Below, piece by piece: positions 1 through 5,186 of a stretch of 6,910 nt of DNA (position 1 is the first letter of the stretch; each line of letters opens with the position of its first letter). This stretch comes from CAWEHQ01 sp051001995. Lineage in GTDB: Bacteria > Actinomycetota > Thermoleophilia > Solirubrobacterales > Thermoleophilaceae. Location of the stretch: assembly GCA_051001995.1 (NCBI GenBank), contig JBPCMT010000223.1:1-6910 (forward strand). The letters run 5' to 3'. The position numbers were made by a program, and so were the translations under genes. The notes under the pieces are model-generated. The model worked only from the letters and a program-made list of their open reading frames with translations, was not told the origin of the DNA and searched no databases.

Positions 1-540
1 GGCGACCCGCAGCGCCGCCGGAAGCCGCTCCGGCTCGACCGTGACGTCGGCGATCGCCACGCGCCCGCCGCCGGAAAGGACGCGCGCGAGCTCGTTCGCC
101 GCCGCGACCTTGTCGGGAAAGGTGCACAGCGAGCACTCGCAGACGATCGCCTCGAACTCCCCGGCCGCGAACGGCAGCGACTCGGCGTCGCCCTCGACGA
201 ACTCGATCGCGCCCGAGAGCCCCGCCTCGGCGGTCGCGGCGCGCGCGCCCGCCACGGCGCCGGCGCCGAGCTCGAGTCCCACCACGTTCGCACCGACCTC
301 GCGCGCGAGGAGGCGGGCGGTGTTCCCACGACCGCTCGCCACGTCGAGCACGCGGTCGCCCGCGCCGATCCCCGCGAGCTGCGCCGTCCTCCGCGTCAGC
401 GCCTCGCCGCCAGGGTGAAGCTGGCCGTCGAGCAACCAGCCGACGGGCTCGGACTCGTAGATCGAGGCGCAGCAGGCCTTGATGTCCTCGCCCGCGAGGT
501 CGCCGCCTCCGAGCAGCATGTCGAAGGAGATCGACTCCAC
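1..540 (-). CDS. Class I SAM-dependent methyltransferase, cysteine-rich (C-terminus outside window)
   Basis: This protein probably transfers a methyl group from S-adenosylmethionine; its substrate is unknown. The 180 visible residues contain a Rossmann methyltransferase core: motif I VLDVASGRGNTA near residues 64-75, the acidic end of strand 2 at VVGLELGAG (86-94), GDAESLPF (117-124), and a post-motif region FPDKVAAANELARVL (141-155). Ahead of the core is a helical segment with a Cys23-Cys24 pair and HPGG at 42-45. A second thiol group, C134/C136/C139 (CECSLC), falls at motif IV, close to where substrate usually sits. The GTG start lies 2 bp after the stop of the radical SAM gene, so translation is probably coupled. 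The ATG at codon 8 is an alternative start. The gene runs off the left edge. The fold is certain. The cysteines are reminiscent of metalloid or thiol methyltransferases, but I see no ArsM signature and do not assign that function. Confidence 0.88.
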   Translation of the reverse strand, partial: MESISFDMLLGGGDLAGEDIKACCASIYESEPVGWLLDGQLHPGGEALTRRTAQLAGIGAGDRVLDVASGRGNTARLLAREVGANVVGLELGAGAVAGARAATAEAGLSGAIEFVEGDAESLPFAAGEFEAIVCECSLCTFPDKVAAANELARVLSGGGRVAIADVTVEPERLPAALRVA

Positions 541-542
541 CG

Positions 543-2027
543 TCAGCCCGGTTCGCGGTCGGCGTTCGTCGACCGACCGCTTCCGTTGGCGGCCGCATCA
601 CCGTTCGTCCCCGCGGCCGACAGCGACGCCCGAACCTGCTCGCGGTAGCCCACCGAGTTGTAGGCGCAGAAGGGGATCAGCCGCCCGTCGGGCACGATCT
701 CGGAGACGCAGCACTTCATCAGCTTCCGCACGTCGAGCGTGTAGGGATCCTGGAAGTCCTGGACCACCACCATGAACCCCTTCGCCGCGACCTCCTGGAG
801 CTCGGGCGGCAGCCCCACACCGCAGGCGACGCATTCGAGCCGCTCGCCGGTTCGCTCGGTGCCGCCGGCGGCCGAGGCCGAGAAGAGCCCCTCGAGTGCC
901 TCCTTGACCTCGAAATCGGGCACCGCCCGGTTGGTCACGTAGTCGAGGTAGTCGTCGACGTCGACGAGCCGCGGCAGCGGGATCAGGTCGTCGCCGTCAT
1001 ACAGCGCGTAGGTGGCCGAGCGGCAGGTCGGAGAGCAGCAGGGGACGGGCACGAAGTCGTCCTCTCGAAACCACTCCGGAAGCTGGTCGGTCAGCGCCCG
1101 GATGACATCGACGTTGGTCAGTCGCTCGAGCGGGTTGAAGTCGAGGAAGCGACCCGAATGGGTCACGGGCTGGAAGAAGACGCCGCTCACGGCGGGGTGC
1201 TCGACGCCGAAGCGCACGATTTCGCCGACCTCCGACTCGTTGACCCCGCGCTCGACCGCCGCGGCGAGCGAGACGCCGACGCCGGCCTGCGCACAGGCGT
1301 CGAGCGCCCGGCGCTTCTCCTCCTGGAGCCGCCGTCCGCGGATCGCTAGGTGCGTTGCGTCGCTGAAGCCGTCGAACTGGAGATAGACGTGGACGCCGAT
1401 CTCGGCGAGTGCGGGGGCGAAGGCGCGGTCGCGAGCCAGCCGGATGCCGTTGGTGTTGAGCATCACGAGCTTGATGCCGCGCTGCTTCGCCGCGGCGAGC
1501 ATCGGCAGGATTTCACGATGGATCGACGGCTCACCGCCCGAGAACTGGATCGACTCCGGCTCGCCCTCGGCGGCCACGAAGGCGTCGAGCATCCGCTCGA
1601 CCTGGCCGAGCTCCAGCGAGAATCCGCCGCCGCCGTTGTGCGCCGGCCCGGTCCCGGACTCGGCGAAGCAGATCGGGCAGTCGAGGTTGCACGCCGTGTT
1701 GACCTCGATGATCCCGAGGCAGGTGTGCTGCTTGTGCTCGGGACAGATCCCGCAGTCGCGCGGGCAACCCTCGGAGACCTCGGTCTGGAGCTCGAGCGGG
1801 CGGTCGCCGGGCTTGTTGTAGCGCTGGATCTCGAGGTAGCGGCGCGCGTCGCCGTAGACCAGGCTCTCGAAGTCCCCGTGGTCGGCACAGCGCTTTCGCA
1901 TGAAGACCCGGTTGTCGCGGGCGGCCAGCTCGGCGTCGACCGTGCGCCGGCACTCCGGGCAGATCGACTTCGTCAGCTCGAGGAAGACCTCGTTGCGCCC
2001 GGCCGCGCGCGGGGACACGCTCGTCAT
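543..2027 (-). CDS. Multi-cluster radical SAM enzyme, Tes/MJ0619-like
   Basis: A 494-aa radical SAM enzyme in which a [4Fe-4S] cluster cleaves SAM to start radical chemistry. The core motif CNLDCPIC gives C113/C117/C120, followed by GGEP at 164-167, which contacts SAM. The N-terminus has a zinc- or rubredoxin-like group (C23, C26, C47 followed by HG) and a second cysteine cluster (C88, C92, C95, C103; CPRDCGIC then HKQHTC). C-terminal cysteines C330/331/335, C399/C402, C439/C440 and C454 could bind further clusters; I count 19 cysteines in all. This arrangement and length match the archaeal tetraether lipid synthase (Tes, MJ0619) family, which joins lipid chains by C-C bonds and carries several Fe-S clusters plus a rubredoxin-like iron. 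Tes relatives also occur in bacteria. Family resemblance is well supported, but the substrate is not: lipid coupling is only one possibility. The gene follows msrA by 21 bp and precedes a methyltransferase by 2 bp. No clear Shine-Dalgarno sequence is visible. Confidence 0.9.
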   Translation of the reverse strand: MTSVSPRAAGRNEVFLELTKSICPECRRTVDAELAARDNRVFMRKRCADHGDFESLVYGDARRYLEIQRYNKPGDRPLELQTEVSEGCPRDCGICPEHKQHTCLGIIEVNTACNLDCPICFAESGTGPAHNGGGGFSLELGQVERMLDAFVAAEGEPESIQFSGGEPSIHREILPMLAAAKQRGIKLVMLNTNGIRLARDRAFAPALAEIGVHVYLQFDGFSDATHLAIRGRRLQEEKRRALDACAQAGVGVSLAAAVERGVNESEVGEIVRFGVEHPAVSGVFFQPVTHSGRFLDFNPLERLTNVDVIRALTDQLPEWFREDDFVPVPCCSPTCRSATYALYDGDDLIPLPRLVDVDDYLDYVTNRAVPDFEVKEALEGLFSASAAGGTERTGERLECVACGVGLPPELQEVAAKGFMVVVQDFQDPYTLDVRKLMKCCVSEIVPDGRLIPFCAYNSVGYREQVRASLSAAGTNGDAAANGSGRSTNADREPG

Positions 2028-2048
2028 GCCGCGGCCTGACGCTCGCGC

Positions 2049-2597
2049 CTAGAGCCCGCAGGCGACGCCGTGGCGCTCGAAGTAGCGCTGGTGATAGGCC
2101 TCGGCCTCATGAAACGTCGCCGCCGGCGCGATCTCCGTCACGACGGTCCTCGGCTTCACTCGGCGAAGCAGCCCGGAACCGCCCCCGAGCTCGGCGGCGA
2201 CGCGCTCCTTCGAGCGAGCGGCGGCCGCCTCCTGCTCCGGGCCGTGGAAGAAGATCGCGGATCGATACTGGCTGCCGATATCGACACCCTGACGGTTCCT
2301 GGTGGTGGGATTGTGACCCTTCCAAAAGACCTCGAGCAACTCCTCGTAGGAGACCCTGGCGGGGTCGTATACCACCTCCACCGCCTCGGCGTGCCCGGTG
2401 CGGCCGCGGCAGACCTGCTTGTAGGTCGGTTCTGCGGTCGAGCCACCCGTATAGCCGACTCGAGTCGACTCCACTCCGTCGACCGCGTCGAAGAGCGCCT
2501 CGACGCCCCAGAAGCAGCCCGCGGCGAAGGTTGCCGTCGCGAGCGCCTCGGCGCCGTTCGTGCTGATCCCGTGCCCGTTGTTGGTCTGAGTGTTCAT
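2049..2597 (-). CDS. msrA: Peptide-methionine (S)-S-oxide reductase MsrA
   Basis: This enzyme reduces methionine-S-sulfoxide, free or in proteins, back to methionine, repairing oxidant damage in the cytoplasm. At 182 aa it has the normal MsrA length. The catalytic GCFWG motif is at residues 27-31 with nucleophile C28. GYTGG (48-52), the TGHAE segment (67-71), GSQYRS (108-113) and the C-terminal EAYHQRYF (166-173) are all intact. C180 near the C-terminus and C63 are candidate resolving cysteines. The first 20 residues are a polar, Asn-rich extension outside the conserved domain. The chosen ATG sits only 7 bp after the -10-like box of a predicted ECF promoter and lacks a Shine-Dalgarno sequence, so its mRNA may be leaderless. 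The gene lies 47 bp after the anti-sigma gene and 21 bp before the radical SAM gene, on the same strand. Confidence 0.97.
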   Translation of the reverse strand: MNTQTNNGHGISTNGAEALATATFAAGCFWGVEALFDAVDGVESTRVGYTGGSTAEPTYKQVCRGRTGHAEAVEVVYDPARVSYEELLEVFWKGHNPTTRNRQGVDIGSQYRSAIFFHGPEQEAAAARSKERVAAELGGGSGLLRRVKPRTVVTEIAPAATFHEAEAYHQRYFERHGVACGL

Positions 2598-2604
2598 GGA
2601 GATA

Positions 2605-2634
2605 CCGTCAGCCGGTGCGTTCGTTCGTTACAGG
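2605..2634 (-). promoter_or_regulatory. Predicted ECF sigma promoter of msrA (P2)
   Basis: On the minus strand, CCTGTAACGA (2634-2625) is followed by 15 bp and then GACGG (2609-2605). The same two boxes with exactly the same spacing occur before the rhodanese gene at 5161-5132. Counting from the end of TGTAAC, the gap to GACGG is 17 bp, a normal -35/-10 spacing for ECF sigma factors. The site falls in the short gap between the anti-sigma gene and msrA. It would give msrA, the radical SAM gene and the methyltransferase gene their own start within the larger directon. Recognition by the sigma factor encoded at 3540-2890 is inferred from position and self-consistency, not shown. Confidence 0.6.
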
Positions 2635-2644
2635 CGCCACGCGC

Positions 2645-2893
2645 TTACCGCTTCCAGTCCGCGAACAGCTCCAACAGCTCGCGCTTGGCCTCGGGGGCGA
2701 TTCGCTCCTCGGGCAGCTCGCCGAGCGCGTCGATCGTGGCGCGCATCTGCGCGAGATACGCCTGGCAACCCTCGCAGCCCGCGATGTGCGAGTCGAAGCG
2801 GCGACGGTCACGCGCGTGCAGCGCCCCCTCGAGGTAGTCGGTGACGAGCTCGACCAGCTCGCGGCAGGTCAGCTTCGGCGTCCGGAACCTCAT
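2645..2893 (-). CDS. Soluble zinc-binding anti-sigma factor (ZAS, zf-HC2 type)
   Basis: Anti-sigma factors of this family bind and silence their cognate ECF sigma factor until a signal releases it. The 82-aa protein has the HX3CX2C zinc motif at H36, C40 and C43 (HIAGCEGC), preceded by CRELVELVTDYLEG, with C10 as a likely fourth ligand. No membrane segment follows: the C-terminus is a charged helix ending FADWKR. The protein should therefore be cytoplasmic, as in RsrA-like redox sensors where oxidation expels zinc and frees the sigma factor. The start ATG overlaps the sigma stop codon by 4 bp (ATGA) and has a good ribosome site, AAGGGG, 7 bp upstream, which fixes this start over longer upstream options. 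Family and partner are near certain; redox sensing is inferred from the motif and from the thiol/oxidant genes around it. Confidence 0.92.
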   Translation of the reverse strand: MRFRTPKLTCRELVELVTDYLEGALHARDRRRFDSHIAGCEGCQAYLAQMRATIDALGELPEERIAPEAKRELLELFADWKR

Positions 2894-3540
2894 CTGTCGT
2901 CCCCTTCGAGATATCGCTCGAACCCGGAGCGCACGGCCGAGCGCCCGCGGTGAAGCAGCACGCGCTGGTTGGCGGCGCTGACCTCGAGCAGGTCGCACAC
3001 CGACTCGGAGTCGAAGCCCTGGACGTCGCGGAGGGTGATCACCGCCCGCTGCGCCGGCGGCAGCTTCTCGATCGCGGCCAGGAGCCGCTCGTGGCCCTCG
3101 CCGGCGATCGTCTCGACGTCGGGCGGTCGCGGCGGCTGTGCCCAGAGGTTGCCTCGAGCGGGGTCCTCGTCGGGATGAAAGCGGTCCTCATCCACGGCCG
3201 CGCCGGCCCCCTCGACGTCGGGCCGCTCGAGCGCGCTCATCGGCACGGTGCGGCGCTCGCGCGCGCCGCGGGTCTTGGCCCGGTTCGTGAGGATGCGAAA
3301 CATCCAGGTCTTGAGGGAGGAGCGCCCCTCGAAGCTCTCGAGCCCCGAGAGCACGCCCACCCAGGCCTCCTGGGCGACCTCCTCCGCGACGGAGCGGCTC
3401 GGGACGAAGAGCTCGGCGACCCTTACCATGGCGGCCTGGTGGGTCTCCACGAGCTCCGCGAAGGCGCCCTCGTCCCCGGCCTTCAGGCGCGCCACGAGCG
3501 CGCTGTCGCCGGCCTCCTCCGCACTGGCGCCCTGCCTCAT
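2890..3540 (-). CDS. ECF RNA polymerase sigma factor (RpoE family)
   Basis: This is an alternative sigma factor directing RNA polymerase to a stress regulon. The 216 residues show region 2 at about 25-97, including VAEEVAQEAWVGVL and the promoter-melting stretch FEGRSSLKTWMFRILTN (70-86). A long acidic, Pro-rich linker follows at about 98-145, with NLWAQPP at 131-137. Region 4 spans about 150-212: LPPAQRAVITLRDVQGFDS, then the helix-turn-helix with VCDLLEVSAANQRVLLHRGR for -35 recognition. A linker of the form G.W..PP is, as I recall, typical of ECF factors paired with small zf-HC2 anti-sigma factors, and one follows here with a 4-bp overlap. The start codon overlaps the stop of a possible small ORF (ATGA at 3540-3537). 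The predicted target sites are the two matching promoters at 5161-5132 and 2634-2605. Confidence 0.95.
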   Translation of the reverse strand: MRQGASAEEAGDSALVARLKAGDEGAFAELVETHQAAMVRVAELFVPSRSVAEEVAQEAWVGVLSGLESFEGRSSLKTWMFRILTNRAKTRGARERRTVPMSALERPDVEGAGAAVDEDRFHPDEDPARGNLWAQPPRPPDVETIAGEGHERLLAAIEKLPPAQRAVITLRDVQGFDSESVCDLLEVSAANQRVLLHRGRSAVRSGFERYLEGDDR

Positions 3541-3638
3541 CGAAGGTCATCCTGCCGGTCCCGGTCTCGGTTGTCCATGACGGCTCTGCCCTCGACCAGC
3601 GCGAGCGCGGCAACCGGGATCGCGATCAGCGCGACCAC
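3537..3638 (-). CDS. Possible 33-aa membrane miniprotein translationally coupled to sigma gene
   Basis: This GTG-initiated frame fills most of the gap between the unknown protein gene and the sigma gene. It would encode a hydrophobic stretch VVALIAIPVAALALV (residues 2-15 or so), long enough to be a short transmembrane helix, then a highly charged tail DNRDRDRQDDLR. Its TGA stop overlaps the sigma ATG as ATGA, the same coupling used at the sigma/anti-sigma junction. About 27 of 33 codons end in G or C, like real genes here. Against it, there is no clear ribosome binding site, the start codon is uncertain (the frame stays open back to 3689), and I recognise no family. It could be a real single-span peptide acting on the sigma system, or merely a leader ORF that feeds ribosomes to the sigma gene. 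Confidence 0.35.
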   Translation of the reverse strand: MVALIAIPVAALALVEGRAVMDNRDRDRQDDLR

Positions 3639-3645
3639 GATCGAG

Positions 3646-4104
3646 CTAGAAGCCGCCGCCGGGCCACGGCGCGCCGGCGTAGCGCTCGATCACGGGGCCG
3701 GCCGGCGGTGACACGTCGGCGAAGAGGTCCGTGCGAACGACCGTGCCGGGGAAGAGGCGGGCGAAGGGATCCGATGCGAAGGCGGCCGGGTCGCGCGCGA
3801 CCGTGATCGCCCCGCCGCAGTCGACGGCGTCGACGGCGAGGGTCGTGAGGCAGACGAACGAGGCGCCGAGTAGCGGGATCCACCACGCGAGCGCGTCGCG
3901 CCTCGCCTGCTGGACCTCGGCGCTGTCGAACGGCAGTCGCGCATGAGCGTCCGGCAGCGCGCAGACGTGAGCGTAGGCGCCCTGGACCGCCGGGCCGTCG
4001 AAGCACCGAGAGTCGGCGCGCAGGCGCCTTCCCTCGGCGCGTCGGTTCAGCGTCAAGCGCGGTCCGTCGAAGACGACGTGGGTGAACGGCGCGCGAGCCG
4101 TCAC
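3646..4104 (-). CDS. Protein of unknown function with one hydrophobic segment
   Basis: I do not recognise a family for this 152-aa protein. The GTG start overlaps the stop of the peroxiredoxin-like gene by 4 bp (GTGA, 4104-4101), which argues for a genuine coupled gene and fixes the start. The N-terminal half is polar with C34 and C48. Residues 71-95, around ALAWWIPLLGASFVCLTTLA, form the only strongly hydrophobic stretch and could span the membrane once. The remainder is a Pro/Gly-rich C-terminal domain ending APWPGGGF. Cysteines are C34, C48, C85 and C96. Because it sits between a peroxiredoxin-like protein and an ECF sigma factor, it may act in the same stress response, possibly at the membrane. 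A soluble protein with a buried hydrophobic strand is also possible. Confidence 0.7.
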   Translation of the reverse strand: MTARAPFTHVVFDGPRLTLNRRAEGRRLRADSRCFDGPAVQGAYAHVCALPDAHARLPFDSAEVQQARRDALAWWIPLLGASFVCLTTLAVDAVDCGGAITVARDPAAFASDPFARLFPGTVVRTDLFADVSPPAGPVIERYAGAPWPGGGF

Positions 4105-4667
4105 GCCCGCGGCAGCTCCCAATCGACACGCACGGATTGCGAGATCTCGCGCATGTCGCGCCGGAGCTCCTCCATCGTCGGGCGCCCCCAGTACCAGTAG
4201 CCGTCGTAGACGCGGTGCACCGAGAGATCTGGCAGCAGCGTGAACGCAGCCGGCTGGTACGGCTCGTGGACGGTGTCGGTCGTCTCGCCCAGGCCCAGCC
4301 TCGGCAGCCACCTCCGGTCTGCGTCCGAGAGGAACGTGAAGCGGGCGCCGAGCCCCGCGCGGAATGCGCCCTGGACCTCCACGGGGTCGACGCTCACGAC
4401 GACGATTCGCGCGTAGGCCACCTCGAACTCGTCCTGGAGTTGCGCGAGCTCGCGCAGGTGGCGCTGCTCCTTTGGGCACCACCACCCGCGCGAGAAGATC
4501 AGCGCGATCGGGTCGCCGCCCGCTAGCTCCGAGAGCCGGCGCGGGCGGCCGGTGTGGTCCGGAAGATCGAGGTCGGGGAACGGGGCGCCGCGCTCGAGGG
4601 CGAGTGCGGCCTCGGGCGCGGGGTCGACCGCCGTGGTGGCTGCGACGGATGCGTTGTCGTTCGTCAT
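4101..4667 (-). CDS. Peroxiredoxin-like (AhpC/TSA, thioredoxin-fold) protein
   Basis: This 188-aa protein has the thioredoxin-like fold of the AhpC/TSA redoxins, which reduce peroxides or act as thiol oxidoreductases in the cytoplasm. Residues 27-49 carry the usual opening (GAPFPDLDLPDHTG, then RRLSEL), followed by the strand IALIFSRGWWCP, which places the only cysteine, C64, at the start of helix 1. Downstream are IVVVSVDP (88-95), FTFLSDADRRW (110-120) and PAAFTLLPDLSVHRVY (139-154), including the cis-Pro region. The active site is RGWWCPKE: the second cysteine of the common CPYC form is absent, so the protein would work as a 1-Cys enzyme or use an external thiol. The start ATG has a clear ribosome site, GAGGG, 6 bp upstream, and follows the rhodanese stop by 17 bp, which supports one operon. 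Confidence 0.88.
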   Translation of the reverse strand: MTNDNASVAATTAVDPAPEAALALERGAPFPDLDLPDHTGRPRRLSELAGGDPIALIFSRGWWCPKEQRHLRELAQLQDEFEVAYARIVVVSVDPVEVQGAFRAGLGARFTFLSDADRRWLPRLGLGETTDTVHEPYQPAAFTLLPDLSVHRVYDGYWYWGRPTMEELRRDMREISQSVRVDWELPRA

Positions 4668-4684
4668 CTGGTTCCCTCGCCCGG

Positions 4685-5083
4685 CTACGCGGCCTCCCCG
4701 AGCGCCGCGACCGGCGCCACGGTCTTGCGGGTGCGCGGTGGGGACCCGAACCGGATCGTCCGCTCTATCGGCAGTCCGGCGTCGATCCACTCCTGCTTGC
4801 CCGCGTGGTAGTCGGCCACGTTGGTGTAGCCGAGCTCCTGAAGCCGCTCGCCCGCGACCTCTGAGCTGCGGCAGTCGGCGTCGAAGCAGTAGACGACGAT
4901 CTCGGCCCCCGTGTCCGGAAGGAGCCGCGGCGCCAGTTCGTCCACCTCGTCGCGGGGAATGTTGATCGCGCACGGGATGTGGTGCTTGCGGTAGTGGCCC
5001 TCCGACAGGGTCTCGACGAGCACGAGCCCAGGATTCGACTCGCGGCGTTCCTTGAGCTCAGAGAGGGTGATTCTCCTTAGCAT
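4685..5083 (-). CDS. Rhodanese-like domain sulfurtransferase
   Basis: A single rhodanese domain of 132 aa. Such proteins carry sulfane sulfur as a cysteine persulfide and pass it to acceptors, or sense reactive sulfur. The fold is visible as ITLSELKER (5-13), LVLVETLSEGHYRKHHIPCAINIP (20-43), the strand EIVVYC (61-66) and ERLQELGYTNVADYHAGKQEW (79-99). The active-site loop begins at C66 and reads CFDADCRSS rather than the usual CRXGXR. It therefore has a second cysteine, C71, in the loop and resembles rhodanese variants with a CXXXXC loop. C38 is a third cysteine. The last 25 residues are a basic then Ala-rich tail outside the domain. The ATG has GGGAG about 8 bp upstream. It is the first gene of the minus-strand directon, behind a predicted ECF promoter at 5161-5132. 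Confidence 0.9.
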   Translation of the reverse strand: MLRRITLSELKERRESNPGLVLVETLSEGHYRKHHIPCAINIPRDEVDELAPRLLPDTGAEIVVYCFDADCRSSEVAGERLQELGYTNVADYHAGKQEWIDAGLPIERTIRFGSPPRTRKTVAPVAALGEAA

Positions 5084-5131
5084 TGGCTTGCTCCCTTCCC
5101 GCCCGGGTGAGGCGTTTGGTGGCTTGCCCTG

Positions 5132-5161
5132 CCGTCCGATTCGGACGCCGCTCGTTACAGG
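5132..5161 (-). promoter_or_regulatory. Predicted ECF sigma promoter of the rhodanese operon (P1)
   Basis: Minus-strand CCTGTAACGA (5161-5152), 15 bp, then GACGG (5136-5132). It is identical in boxes and spacing to the site before msrA (2634-2605). It lies about 48 bp before the rhodanese start, leaving a leader of about 40 nt with a ribosome binding site. It would transcribe the rhodanese, peroxiredoxin-like and unknown genes and read through into the sigma/anti-sigma pair, giving positive autoregulation if that sigma factor is the one that uses it. The assignment to that sigma factor is inferred. Confidence 0.6.
5133..5147. promoter_or_regulatory. Perfect 7+1+7 inverted repeat, candidate operator over P1
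   Basis: CGTCCGA-T-TCGGACG is a perfect dyad with a single central base. It lies inside the spacer of the predicted rhodanese promoter and covers four of the five bases of its GACGG box. It is in the 116-bp gap between two divergent genes, so a dimeric regulator bound here could block the rhodanese promoter and perhaps affect the cupin gene. The msrA copy of the promoter has no such dyad, so the palindrome is not part of the sigma recognition sequence. High GC makes chance dyads more common, hence modest confidence. Confidence 0.4.
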
Positions 5162-5186
5162 CTCCGGCCGCCGCCCGGGGTCGGGC

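Noticed and set aside
1..540. Calling the methyltransferase ArsM (arsenite methyltransferase)
   Set aside because: The cysteines are suggestive, but I do not see the ArsM N-terminal signature, the C-terminal half is missing, and no arsenic-resistance gene is in the window.
1350..2039. Long plus-strand open frame of 229 codons opposite the radical SAM gene
   Set aside because: It is antisense to a gene with many verified motifs; its Arg/Ala/Leu/Val-rich product shows no domain, as expected for mirror frames in GC-rich DNA.
2070..2837. Long plus-strand open frame across msrA and the anti-sigma gene
   Set aside because: It runs across two well-supported minus-strand genes and the promoter between them, with low-complexity composition.
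2645..2998. Longer N-terminus for the anti-sigma factor
   Set aside because: The extension overlaps the sigma region-4 coding sequence and is Arg/Ala-rich; the ATG at 2893 has a ribosome site and the ATGA overlap.
4101..4973. Longer N-terminus for the peroxiredoxin-like protein
   Set aside because: The added residues are the out-of-frame shadow of the rhodanese gene; the ATG at 4667 has a good ribosome site and gives the usual domain length.
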